From assembly GCA_040387055.1 (NCBI GenBank), contig JAZKEM010000242.1, positions 1 to 12,997 on the forward strand: a stretch of DNA of 12,997 nucleotides, read 5' to 3'. Numbering within the stretch: position 1 is the first letter of the stretch; every line of letters begins with the position of its first letter. Both the position numbers and the translations under genes were made by a program. Source of the DNA: Stenotrophobium sp040387055. GTDB taxonomy: Bacteria; Pseudomonadota; Gammaproteobacteria; Nevskiales; Nevskiaceae. The notes under the pieces are model-generated. The model did no database searches. It saw only the letters and a program-made list of their open reading frames with translations, and was not told where the DNA came from. Positions 1 through 6,298 of this stretch are shown here, one piece after another.

Positions 1-1
1 T

Positions 2-541
2 TGCGTACGTGGCAGCCTCTTGCTCGGAGCGCTGAGCGAAGCAGAAGGCGATTTCGCGAATGCTGCAAAATCTTATCGCCGTGCATTTGATCAAGATGCG
101 CGCTATTTGCCTGAGATGCTGATCCCGCTGCAACGCGTTAGCGAAAAATTGGGGGCGATGGATGAGTTCGTTACTTTCCTCGCCGACGCCAAGCAGATCA
201 GCACAAGCAGTCTGCCGCTGGTGGTGGAAGCAAAGATGATGCGCCAGGAAGGCATCGATTCGATGGGGCATCTGTCCACAAGTCTTGAGACACGCCCAAC
301 GCGCGCCGTGCTGGTTGAGTTTCTAGATGTGCTGGAAAAGCGTCCGGAAGTCATTGCCGCTGGCCTCGACAAACCTGCTGCCAGCCTGCGTCAGGCGCTC
401 CTCAAGCTCATCGAAACCAGTTCACGCTATCAGTGCAGCAACTGCGGCTTTAATCCTCGCCAATTATTCTGGCACTGCCCAAGCTGCAAGCAATGGGGCC
501 AAATTGCCCCCATCGACGACGGTTTAGGCCCTAAAGCCTAG
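2..541 (+). CDS. lapB: Lipopolysaccharide assembly protein B (LapB/YciM), C-terminal part
   Basis: The reading frame is open at the left edge, so the N-terminal membrane anchor and most TPR repeats are missing. LapB is an inner-membrane-anchored cytoplasmic TPR protein; in E. coli it controls LPS synthesis by promoting FtsH degradation of LpxC. What is visible is helical, TPR-like sequence followed by the diagnostic C-terminal rubredoxin-type metal-binding domain: two CxxC knuckles (YQCSNCGF and WHCPSCKQW) about 20 residues apart, then a short tail ending in GLGPKA. This closely matches the E. coli LapB C-terminus (YRCxxCGF...WHCPSCRxW). The epimerase gene follows 81 nt downstream on the same strand. 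The identification is strong; only the completeness of the gene is unknown. Confidence 0.93.
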   Translation, partial: CVRGSLLLGALSEAEGDFANAAKSYRRAFDQDARYLPEMLIPLQRVSEKLGAMDEFVTFLADAKQISTSSLPLVVEAKMMRQEGIDSMGHLSTSLETRPTRAVLVEFLDVLEKRPEVIAAGLDKPAASLRQALLKLIETSSRYQCSNCGFNPRQLFWHCPSCKQWGQIAPIDDGLGPKA

Positions 542-562
542 GCATCAGCCGGGCGCCATAGC

Positions 563-606
563 CCACAAAACTTTGCCTGATCGCGACTTTGTGGCACTTT
601 TAGTGC
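563..606 (+). other. Inverted repeats between lapB and the epimerase gene
   Basis: Two dyads lie in the 81-nt gap. CCACAAA (563-569) pairs with TTTGTGG (588-594) across 18 nt. GCACT (594-598) pairs with AGTGC (602-606) across TTT, ending 4 nt before the AGGAG ribosome-binding site. The first could be a weak lapB transcription end, but it lacks a clean U-tract. The second could affect translation initiation at the downstream TTG. Function is inferred only. Confidence 0.3.
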
Positions 607-622
607 TCAAAGGAGACCTGTC

Positions 623-1624
623 TTGGCTAAGACTGCATTCGTCACCGGCGCAACGGGCTGCGTTGGCCTCAACCTGATCGAGGAACTCCTCGAGCAAGGT
701 TGGCGGGTCACGGCGATGCATCGCGTCGGTTCGGATCTCTCTCAGTTGCAACGCCATGCCGTACGCGGCGTTAGGGGCGATGTGACGGACGCCAGCAGTC
801 TCGACAAGATTATTCCTCGCAATGTCGATTGCGTTTTTCACGTCGCTGGCAATACCAGCTTGTGGTCGCGCTCGCATGCAGAGCAGTTGAGCGTCAATGT
901 TGAAGGTACACGCAACGTTGTTAATGCTTCGGTTGCGGCAGGTGCGCGTCGCTTCATATTGACCTCCAGCATCGTGGCTTATGGATCGCACGGCGGCACG
1001 ATTAGCGAAGACACGCCAACGCGTGGCACTGCTGCACGCATCAATTACATTCGCAGCAAGGCATTAGCAGAGCGCGAAGTGCGACACGCGCTACACAAAG
1101 GTTTGCCTGCAGTCATCATCAATCCTTCAAATATTCTTGGCGCTTACGACACCAAAAATTGGGCTCGTATGTTCCGTCTAGTCAAAGACAGACGATTGCC
1201 GGTAGTGCCCTCCGGTGGCGGCAGTTTTTGTCATGTGCGCGAAGTGGCGCGTGCGCATATTGCTGCTGCAGAACAAGGACGCATTGGCGCTAACTATCTG
1301 CTCGGCGGCGCAGAGACAAGCTATCTCGGACTCGTGAAAGAAATTTCACAAATGCTTGGCGTAAAGCGTTATCCGAAGGTATTGCCTAAAGGCATGTTGC
1401 ACAGCTACGCATTTCTCGAAGAAATGCTTGCGCCGGTTTTTGGTAGAGAACCGGAAGTGACACGCGATGCAGTTGAGTTGCTCTCGCAAAATATTTATTG
1501 CGACACGCGTCGTGCTGTTCGCGAACTCGGCTACAAGCCGCAGCCGATGGACGTGATGTTGAAAGACAGCATGAACTGGATGCTAGAGCAGGGGCTGCTC
1601 ACGCGAGCATCACTACTCCACTAA
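623..1624 (+). CDS. NAD(P)-dependent epimerase/dehydratase, extended SDR family
   Basis: A 333-residue extended short-chain dehydrogenase/reductase. The Rossmann nucleotide-binding motif TGATGCVG is at residues 8-15, the VFHVAG motif at 71-76, the active-site serine region TSS at 114-116, and the catalytic Tyr-x-x-x-Lys pair is Y142/K146. The spacing and the sequence NVEGTRNVV resemble dihydroflavonol-4-reductase-like and HpnA-like (hopanoid-associated) epimerases. It is not HldD, GalE or a dTDP-sugar enzyme in any way I can recognise, so the substrate is unknown. The start is TTG at 623, chosen because AGGAG (611-615) lies 7 nt upstream and the Rossmann fold needs this N-terminus. Position after lapB suggests, but does not prove, an envelope-carbohydrate role. 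It ends convergently with the BepA-like gene, with only 2 nt between stops. Confidence 0.85.
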   Translation: MAKTAFVTGATGCVGLNLIEELLEQGWRVTAMHRVGSDLSQLQRHAVRGVRGDVTDASSLDKIIPRNVDCVFHVAGNTSLWSRSHAEQLSVNVEGTRNVVNASVAAGARRFILTSSIVAYGSHGGTISEDTPTRGTAARINYIRSKALAEREVRHALHKGLPAVIINPSNILGAYDTKNWARMFRLVKDRRLPVVPSGGGSFCHVREVARAHIAAAEQGRIGANYLLGGAETSYLGLVKEISQMLGVKRYPKVLPKGMLHSYAFLEEMLAPVFGREPEVTRDAVELLSQNIYCDTRRAVRELGYKPQPMDVMLKDSMNWMLEQGLLTRASLLH

Positions 1625-1634
1625 AGCTAGTGGA
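1617..1634. terminator. Hairpin at convergent gene ends, possible bidirectional terminator
   Basis: TCCACTA (1617-1623) and TAGTGGA (1628-1634) form a perfect 7-bp stem with the loop AAGC. The hairpin contains the stop codons of both convergent genes (epimerase TAA, and BepA-like TAG/CTA at 1627-1629). Position at a tail-to-tail junction suits a shared terminator, but neither side has a strong T-run, so efficiency is doubtful. Confidence 0.4.
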
Positions 1635-3090
1635 ACGCCAAGGTTTTGGCGGGTCTCCACGTTGCAGGCAATGAGTTGCGAATTTCCTGTCGCTTAGCCA
1701 CCAATCGTGCACGATCTTGTGGACTCAACTTTTCCCAACGCAATCCTGCGTCGATCTGTGCGATGGCATTGCCTGCGTCGCCACGCAGGAACATGTAAGT
1801 CGCCATCTGGTAAGACGCTTCTGCAATGTTTCCATTCTCACGCGCAGCCTGCGAGAGCAGGTTGTAGGTCAACATGCGTTTACCCAAAGTTTGATCGCGT
1901 GAGATCAGCAGTTGTCTAGCTTGTTCTGGACGTCCTGCAGTAATCAATGCGTCTGCGTAAGCAAAAATTGCAGGTGCGTACTGCGGATACATGCTCAATG
2001 TGTTGGCAAGCGTCGCGAGTCCCGTGTCTTGCTTGTTCAAAGCTAATTCAAGGCGACCCTTCATCAAATTAATGTTCACCTGCTTAGGCAACTGCTCCAG
2101 CGCGGGCTTAAGCGCTGTCAGTGCATCCGCATTGCGACCGAGTCCCGACAGCGCCATCGCATAGCCGTAGTTATTGGCTGGAGTGTTGCGGCCAGCAGCA
2201 AGTTCGCCTGCAAAATAGTCCACGGCGTCGCTGGGCAAGTCCGCCGCAAAAACGCGAGTGCGTGCCTGAATAATCGGAAAGTCTGGCGAATCTTTGTAAT
2301 TGGATTTAGGCAAAGACGCCGCACGCGAACGCGCTTCAGCCATACGCGAAGTGTTGAGTGGATGCGTCAACAGAAGTTCTGGCACCTGACTACCGTACAA
2401 ACGCGTTTGCTGTTCAAGACGACCAAAGAACGTCGCCATGCCATTGGGATCAAAACCTGCAGCAGCCATCGTTTGAATACCAACACGATCGGCTTCTTGT
2501 TCATGTGCGCGGGTGTAGTTGACCGAACGTTGTTGGTTGATCGCTTGGCCCGCACCAATGCCCGCAATGATGAGATCAGGATTGGCCACCGAGCCTGCAA
2601 GAATCGCAGCCAGCACGGCGGCCCACGTCAGAAGGTTCGCGGCCTTGGTGTCTTCTTCGGCACGCGCGATATGACGCTGCGTAACGTGCGCCATTTCATG
2701 GCCCAGCACGCCGGCGATTTCGCTCTCGTTTGCAGCAGCCAACAAGATGCCTGCGTTAAAACCAATAAATCCGCCAGGCAGTGCGAATGCGTTGATGCGG
2801 TCATCCGCAACAATGAAAAACGTCAGCGGTGGTGGTTGTGTTGCGCTATGCGCAGCGAGCTTGAAACCAATCGTATTGACGTAGTCATCCAGCTCAGGAT
2901 CGTCAACCGTGTAGTTGTAGCTATACAGCTCGGCCATAACTTCTTTGCCGAGAATCCTTTCCTGCGCCGGTGACATCGAGTTGTCCGCAGGCTCGCCCAT
3001 CTGCGGGAGATCAATATCTCTGATCTGCGCATAAAGCGGCGTCACCGCTAGGGAGACGCAGAGGAATAGGCAGGTCAGGGTTCGGGTCAT
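1627..3090 (-). CDS. bepA: BepA-like periplasmic M48 metalloprotease with TPR domain
   Basis: A secreted zinc metalloprotease of the M48 family; in E. coli, BepA degrades or chaperones stalled LptD and other outer-membrane proteins. I place the start at ATG 3090 rather than the upstream TTG (3135) because it gives a typical signal peptide (MTRT, hydrophobic core, PLYA-Q) and a 487-residue protein, the usual BepA length. Zinc ligands are in HEMAH (H131, E132, H135), with the third ligand E197 in the ExxAD sequence EQEAD. LTHP carries H243, equivalent to the BepA regulatory histidine (His246 in E. coli). The C-terminal ~230 residues look like TPR helices (repeated alanine/leucine helical pairs), used by BepA to bind the BAM complex. 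It lies downstream of psd on the same strand with a 60-nt gap. Confidence 0.88.
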   Translation of the reverse strand: MTRTLTCLFLCVSLAVTPLYAQIRDIDLPQMGEPADNSMSPAQERILGKEVMAELYSYNYTVDDPELDDYVNTIGFKLAAHSATQPPPLTFFIVADDRINAFALPGGFIGFNAGILLAAANESEIAGVLGHEMAHVTQRHIARAEEDTKAANLLTWAAVLAAILAGSVANPDLIIAGIGAGQAINQQRSVNYTRAHEQEADRVGIQTMAAAGFDPNGMATFFGRLEQQTRLYGSQVPELLLTHPLNTSRMAEARSRAASLPKSNYKDSPDFPIIQARTRVFAADLPSDAVDYFAGELAAGRNTPANNYGYAMALSGLGRNADALTALKPALEQLPKQVNINLMKGRLELALNKQDTGLATLANTLSMYPQYAPAIFAYADALITAGRPEQARQLLISRDQTLGKRMLTYNLLSQAARENGNIAEASYQMATYMFLRGDAGNAIAQIDAGLRWEKLSPQDRARLVAKRQEIRNSLPATWRPAKTLAFH

Positions 3091-3150
3091 GGTCTGGATC
3101 GTAGAGCTGTCGTTTAGAACACAGGGGCGGCCCAAAGTTCTAGTGATGTT

Positions 3151-4026
3151 CTAGCGACCAATAGCCTGACCCATGCGTACGGTAGCGCCTGGTTGAGCGA
3201 TGCCATCCCACTGCACAGCGCCCGGTGCGGTGAGCAGAATCACTGTAGAGCCCATATTAAAGCGACCCATTTCTTCGCCACGCTCCAAGGAGATCGGCAG
3301 ATCTGTCATGAAATTGCCGCCTTCGGTTTCGCGCTTATGCGGAGGGCTGATTTGTCCGGCCCAAACTGTTTCCATACTACCGACGAAGAGCGCGCCAACC
3401 AGCACCATCGCAACAGGGCCGATATCGGTATCAAAGATTGCGACCACGCGCTCATTGCGTGCGAACACGCCAGGCATCGCGCGTGCAGTTGCTGGGTTCA
3501 CGCTGAACAAGCGGCCTGGCACGTAACGCCAGTGACGCAGGCGACCATTCACCGGCATGTGGATGCGGTGATAGTTGTTAGGCGCCAGATAAATCGTATT
3601 GAACTGGCCGCCCATGAATTCACGGGCGGTGAGAGCATCGCCACCCAGCAGTTCAACCACCGAATAGTCGTGACCCTTGGCTTGGAATATGCGGCCTTCC
3701 TTGATCGTGCCGAGTTGGCTGATGGTGCCATCGACCGGACTTAGAAATGCCGGAGCTGCTGCAAGCGGGCGTGCGCCAGGCTTGAGTGAGCGAGTGAAAA
3801 AATCATTGAACGAGCGATAGTCTTCAGGGCGTCCACGTTCAGCTTCGTCAAGGCTGATGTTGTAACTGCGCATCAAAATGCGGATGAACATATTTTTGAA
3901 CCAACGCACTTCAAGACGCGTTAGCAAAAACATCAACCATGACAAAAAGCGCGTCGGCAGACGCAGCTGCACAGCGGCAAACAAGCGGTCGCCACGGCTG
4001 GCGTCAGTGTTGTTTTCAGAATTCAT
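3151..4026 (-). CDS. psd: Phosphatidylserine decarboxylase proenzyme
   Basis: Converts phosphatidylserine to phosphatidylethanolamine at the inner membrane. The proenzyme (291 aa) cleaves itself at the serine of G259-S260-T261 (FNMGSTVILL), making the alpha-chain pyruvoyl cofactor. The self-cleavage triad is D99 (SPVDG), H156 and S260; H153 in NYHRIHMP is the decarboxylation histidine. The D-H-H spacing (54 and 57 residues) equals that of E. coli Psd (D90, H144, H147). An N-terminal amphipathic/hydrophobic stretch (FLSWLMFLLTRLEVRWFKN) fits membrane association. The start is ATG 4026, with no strong Shine-Dalgarno sequence. There is a 119-nt AT-richer gap upstream, enough for its own promoter. 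It is complete, with all key residues present. Confidence 0.96.
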   Translation of the reverse strand: MNSENNTDASRGDRLFAAVQLRLPTRFLSWLMFLLTRLEVRWFKNMFIRILMRSYNISLDEAERGRPEDYRSFNDFFTRSLKPGARPLAAAPAFLSPVDGTISQLGTIKEGRIFQAKGHDYSVVELLGGDALTAREFMGGQFNTIYLAPNNYHRIHMPVNGRLRHWRYVPGRLFSVNPATARAMPGVFARNERVVAIFDTDIGPVAMVLVGALFVGSMETVWAGQISPPHKRETEGGNFMTDLPISLERGEEMGRFNMGSTVILLTAPGAVQWDGIAQPGATVRMGQAIGR

Positions 4027-4145
4027 TTAGATCACTTCACCAATGGCGGTTGAAGCGCTGTAAATATTTGAAATCATTGTCATAAGTCTGCTTATATCTA
4101 TTCAATGTGAAAAGTATGTAGCCCAATAGACACGCCACTTACAGC
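4027..4145 (-). promoter_or_regulatory. Upstream region of psd, with a dyad
   Basis: This 119-nt gap between the PCu(A)C gene and psd is richer in A and T than the flanking genes and contains the inverted repeat ATAAG-TCTG-CTTAT (4082-4095). It is the natural place for a psd promoter read leftward. I could not find a convincing -35/-10 pair with normal spacing, so the promoter is inferred from position only. Confidence 0.3.
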
Positions 4146-4574
4146 TTATGGCGCGTCTTTGACTAAAAATTTGGCTTTGAGGCGTTTCTTGCCGCCGCAG
4201 GAAAAGGACAACTGGAGTGTATCCCCAGCTTTCAGCGAGCGCTTTGGCTCAAATAACATCAGGTGCATGCCGCCCGGCTCAAAGCGCGCTTCGCTTTTAG
4301 GGGCGACATCAATAGTCTCGACCAGCAGCATTTTAGAAACGCCACCTTCAAGCAAGGTCTTGTGAGTCTCGATGGCCGCAAAATCCTTGCTGCTCACATC
4401 ACGAATAGTGCGTTTTTGTGTGCCAACATTTTTGACCGTGGCATAGCCCGCCATGACGGTTGCGCCGGGTGGTGCTGTGCGCACCCAGGCATCACTGATC
4501 TGCAAACCGTCGCAGCCAGCCGCCCATGTCGGCATCGCGGTGAGTGCAGCAAGAATCAGCAGGAGCGACTTCAT
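4146..4574 (-). CDS. Periplasmic copper chaperone PCu(A)C
   Basis: A 142-residue secreted protein of the PCuAC (former DUF461) family that carries Cu(I) in the periplasm, typically to the CuA or CuB centre of cytochrome oxidase together with SCO. The N-terminus is a signal peptide (MKSLLLILAALTAMPTWAA). The family metal site H-x10-M-x21-H-x-M is present exactly: H71, M82, H104 and M106, the last two in GGMHLMLFEPK. Two cysteines, C21 near the mature N-terminus and C126, could form a disulfide; C21 is preceded by AAG, a poor lipobox, so lipidation is unlikely but not excluded. The ATG overlaps the stop of the upstream SCO gene as ATGA, so the two are almost surely translationally coupled. Confidence 0.93.
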   Translation of the reverse strand: MKSLLLILAALTAMPTWAAGCDGLQISDAWVRTAPPGATVMAGYATVKNVGTQKRTIRDVSSKDFAAIETHKTLLEGGVSKMLLVETIDVAPKSEARFEPGGMHLMLFEPKRSLKAGDTLQLSFSCGGKKRLKAKFLVKDAP

Positions 4575-5185
4575 TGCTTGGTCTTCATCACCGCAACAAG
4601 ATCGGCGCTCATCACATCTAGCTGATGCGGCGGTGTGAAATAGGCTGCGATGCGGCCCTGCGGGTCCACCAGAATCAAGGCTGCGGTGTGGTCCATGGTG
4701 TAGGTCTTGCCATCCTTGCTCGGGACCTTGCTGTAGGCGATGCCTAGCAGCTGCGCAAAACGAGCCAGTTCAGGCTCCTTCGCAGTCACCCCGATGAACT
4801 CGGGACTGAAATAGTGCACGTAGCTGGCAAGGCGCTCAGGCGTATCACGCTCTGGATCTACTGAGATAAATGCTACGTCCAGCTTCTGGCCTTCAGTGCT
4901 GAGCTTGGCGGTTAGCGTTTTCAGGAAAGCGAGTGTTGTTGGGCAAACATCAGGGCAGGTGATAAAGCCGGGGAAGAACAGCGTCCAGTGGCCTTGAAGC
5001 GAAGCCAGCGTGTAGGGCTGACCGTTATCGCGAGTCAAAGCGAACTCGGGAAGTTGGCGAGGCTGCTGCAGCAAAGTGCCGGATTTAATCTCGATCGTTG
5101 GCGGGCGCAGCAAGAAGCTGGCTGCAGCCAGACCTAAGACGGCGGCTGTCACGGCGACGGCGACAGTAAGAATTCTTGAGGACAC
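4571..5185 (-). CDS. SCO1/SenC/PrrC family copper chaperone
   Basis: A thioredoxin-fold protein (204 aa) that helps insert copper into cytochrome c oxidase. The redox/copper-binding motif CPDVC gives C77 and C81 (FPGFITCPDVCP), and the third copper ligand is H166 in TMDHTA; SVDPERDTP is also family-typical. An N-terminal hydrophobic segment (residues 5-26) anchors it to the inner membrane with the domain in the periplasm. The reading frame is open much further upstream (to 5362), but that would overlap prmB. I choose the GTG at 5185 because GGAG lies 5 nt before it and it starts the anchor correctly. It is divergent from prmB and coupled to the PCu(A)C gene downstream. No oxidase subunit gene is adjacent in this window. 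Confidence 0.92.
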   Translation of the reverse strand: MSSRILTVAVAVTAAVLGLAAASFLLRPPTIEIKSGTLLQQPRQLPEFALTRDNGQPYTLASLQGHWTLFFPGFITCPDVCPTTLAFLKTLTAKLSTEGQKLDVAFISVDPERDTPERLASYVHYFSPEFIGVTAKEPELARFAQLLGIAYSKVPSKDGKTYTMDHTAALILVDPQGRIAAYFTPPHQLDVMSADLVAVMKTKQ

Positions 5186-5220
5186 GTTGACTCCGAGGTT
5201 CGCGATGCTGCCGGGCTGCG

Positions 5221-5226
5221 TATAAT
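5221..5226 (+). promoter_or_regulatory. Candidate -10 element of the prmB promoter
   Basis: A perfect TATAAT lies in the 78-nt divergent gap between the SCO gene and prmB, 37 nt before the prmB ATG. No consensus TTGACA lies 16-18 nt upstream; the best match, TTGACT at 5187-5192, is 28 nt away, which is too far. It may drive the prmB-aroC-transporter unit. Confidence 0.45.
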
Positions 5227-5263
5227 TGCCGCCCAAACGATTATCCCATACTGCATCTGACTC

Positions 5264-6160
5264 ATGGCCACTCAAAACGACACTTCGGTGCTGAGCACTG
5301 TGCGAGATTTTGTGCGTTGGGGCGCCAGCGAGTTCAAGCGCGCTGGCCTGCACTTTGGGCACGGTACTGACAACGCCCTAGACGAGGCGTTCCATCTCGT
5401 CCTGCAGGCGCTGCATCTGCCTAATGATGTTCCAGCGATTTATCTGGAAACCACCATCACGCCCTCAGAACGCGCTGCGGTATTGAAGTTGCTTCGCGCC
5501 CGTGTAAAGACTCGTAAACCGGCGGCTTATCTGATCGGTGAGATCGACTTCTGCGGCCTCAGCTTTGAGGTCAACGAAGACGTGTTGATTCCGCGTTCGC
5601 CTATTGGCGAGCTGATCGACAAACAGTTTCAGCCTTGGCTGCAGGGTGAGCCTTCACGCATTTTGGATTTGTGCGCCGGCAGCGGCTGCATTGGTATTGC
5701 TTGCGCGTTTGCATTTCCAGATGCCACTGTCGATCTCGGTGAGATCTCGCCGGGTGCAATGGCGGTCAGCAAACGCAATATCGCGCGCCATCACATTGGC
5801 GAGCGCGTCACGGCCATCAAAAGCGATCTATTCAAATCGCTCAACGGCCCTTATGACTTGATCGTGAGCAATCCTCCGTACGTGCCGACCAAAGAATGGA
5901 AAGCGCTGGCTGCAGAGTTTCAGCACGAACCGAAGATGGCTTTGGAAGCAGGCGCCGATGGCATGAACATCGTTGCGCGTATCCTTAGCGAAGCAGCGGC
6001 GCAGCTCATGCCCGGCGGCTTACTGGTTTGCGAAGTGGGCGGTAGTGTCGAAGAATTTGAAAGTCGCTGGCCACATTTGCCTGTCACTTGGGTTGATTTT
6101 GAACGCGGCGGCGACGGCGTGTTTGTGATCACTCGCGAAGAATTAATTAAGAGTCTCTGA
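5264..6160 (+). CDS. prmB: 50S ribosomal protein L3 N5-glutamine methyltransferase PrmB
   Basis: A SAM-dependent methyltransferase of the HemK family (298 aa) that methylates a glutamine of ribosomal protein L3 in E. coli. A helical N-terminal substrate domain (residues 1-110) leads into the Rossmann methyltransferase fold. Motif I is LDLCAGSGCIGI (134-145) and the catalytic glutamine-binding motif NPPY is at 203-206. PrmB rather than PrmC is indicated by the N-terminal sequence (VRDFVRWGASEF...HGTDNALDEA) and by its place next to aroC. The acidic residue after motif I, normally aspartate in a D-I-S sequence, is glutamate here (E160), a mild substitution. The ATG has no visible Shine-Dalgarno sequence. 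The stop codon is one base before the duplicated aroC start. Confidence 0.93.
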   Translation: MATQNDTSVLSTVRDFVRWGASEFKRAGLHFGHGTDNALDEAFHLVLQALHLPNDVPAIYLETTITPSERAAVLKLLRARVKTRKPAAYLIGEIDFCGLSFEVNEDVLIPRSPIGELIDKQFQPWLQGEPSRILDLCAGSGCIGIACAFAFPDATVDLGEISPGAMAVSKRNIARHHIGERVTAIKSDLFKSLNGPYDLIVSNPPYVPTKEWKALAAEFQHEPKMALEAGADGMNIVARILSEAAAQLMPGGLLVCEVGGSVEEFESRWPHLPVTWVDFERGGDGVFVITREELIKSL

Positions 6161-6161
6161 A

Positions 6162-6290
6162 ATGTCAGGTAACACATTCGGGCGAGACGGGAATTCTGAA
6201 ACCACTGGTTTCAGCCGTCGAGCGCCCGGCCATGGATGGCCGGGCCGGGCTCTCAAACAGAACAGCAGTAACGCCATGGATGGCCAATAG
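6162..6290 (+). other. Duplicated aroC start opening a 42-codon reading frame (relic or leader peptide)
   Basis: Directly after the prmB stop (one base between), an ATG opens with codons for MSGNTFGR, the same eight residues that begin aroC at 6299. The two 24-nt copies differ at four bases, all synonymous (GGT/GGC, AAC/AAT, GGG/GGA, CGA/AGA). The frame then runs on through a palindromic block, giving a low-complexity, Gly/Arg-rich tail containing PGHGWPGRA, and ends at TAG 6288-6290. This stop overlaps the AGGAAA ribosome-binding site of aroC. AAGAG 8 nt before the first ATG is a weak ribosome-binding site. It may be a remnant of the original operonic aroC start displaced by an insertion, or an expressed leader peptide. 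It is not a known family. Confidence 0.4.
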
Positions 6291-6298
6291 GAAATCGC
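6186..6298. repeat. Palindrome-rich insert (REP-like) between the two aroC starts
   Basis: About 113 nt made largely of inverted repeats. CTGAAACC (6196-6203) pairs with GGTTTCAG (6207-6214) across a 3-nt loop. GCCCGGCCAT (6224-6233) pairs perfectly with ATGGCCGGGC (6236-6245), extended by GAGC (6220-6223) with GCTC (6249-6252). The 13-mer GCCATGGATGGCC occurs twice (6229-6241 and 6273-6285). The base pattern differs from the flanking codon-structured DNA. It resembles small palindromic intergenic repeats of the REP type, but I found the 13-mer nowhere else in this window, so repeat status is inferred. Confidence 0.5.

Noticed and set aside
2362..2973. 203-codon open frame on the plus strand inside the bepA-like gene
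   Set aside because: It lies wholly antisense to a gene with a complete protease motif and signal peptide. Its translation has no recognisable domain, so it is a shadow frame.
3091..3135. TTG start at 3135 for the bepA-like gene
   Set aside because: It adds 15 polar residues before the signal peptide, which would spoil it; ATG 3090 gives a normal secreted protein.
3193..3744. 183-codon open frame antisense to psd
   Set aside because: Antisense shadow of an intact psd gene; the His/Cys-rich composition is typical of reversed coding sequence.
4133..4153. CGCCA...TGGCG inverted repeat after the PCu(A)C stop as a terminator
   Set aside because: The stem is only 5 bp with an 11-nt loop and no T-run, too weak to call.
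5186..5362. N-terminal extension of the SCO protein up to 5362
   Set aside because: It would overlap the start of prmB on the other strand and put about 59 non-family residues before the membrane anchor; the GTG at 5185 has a proper GGAG.
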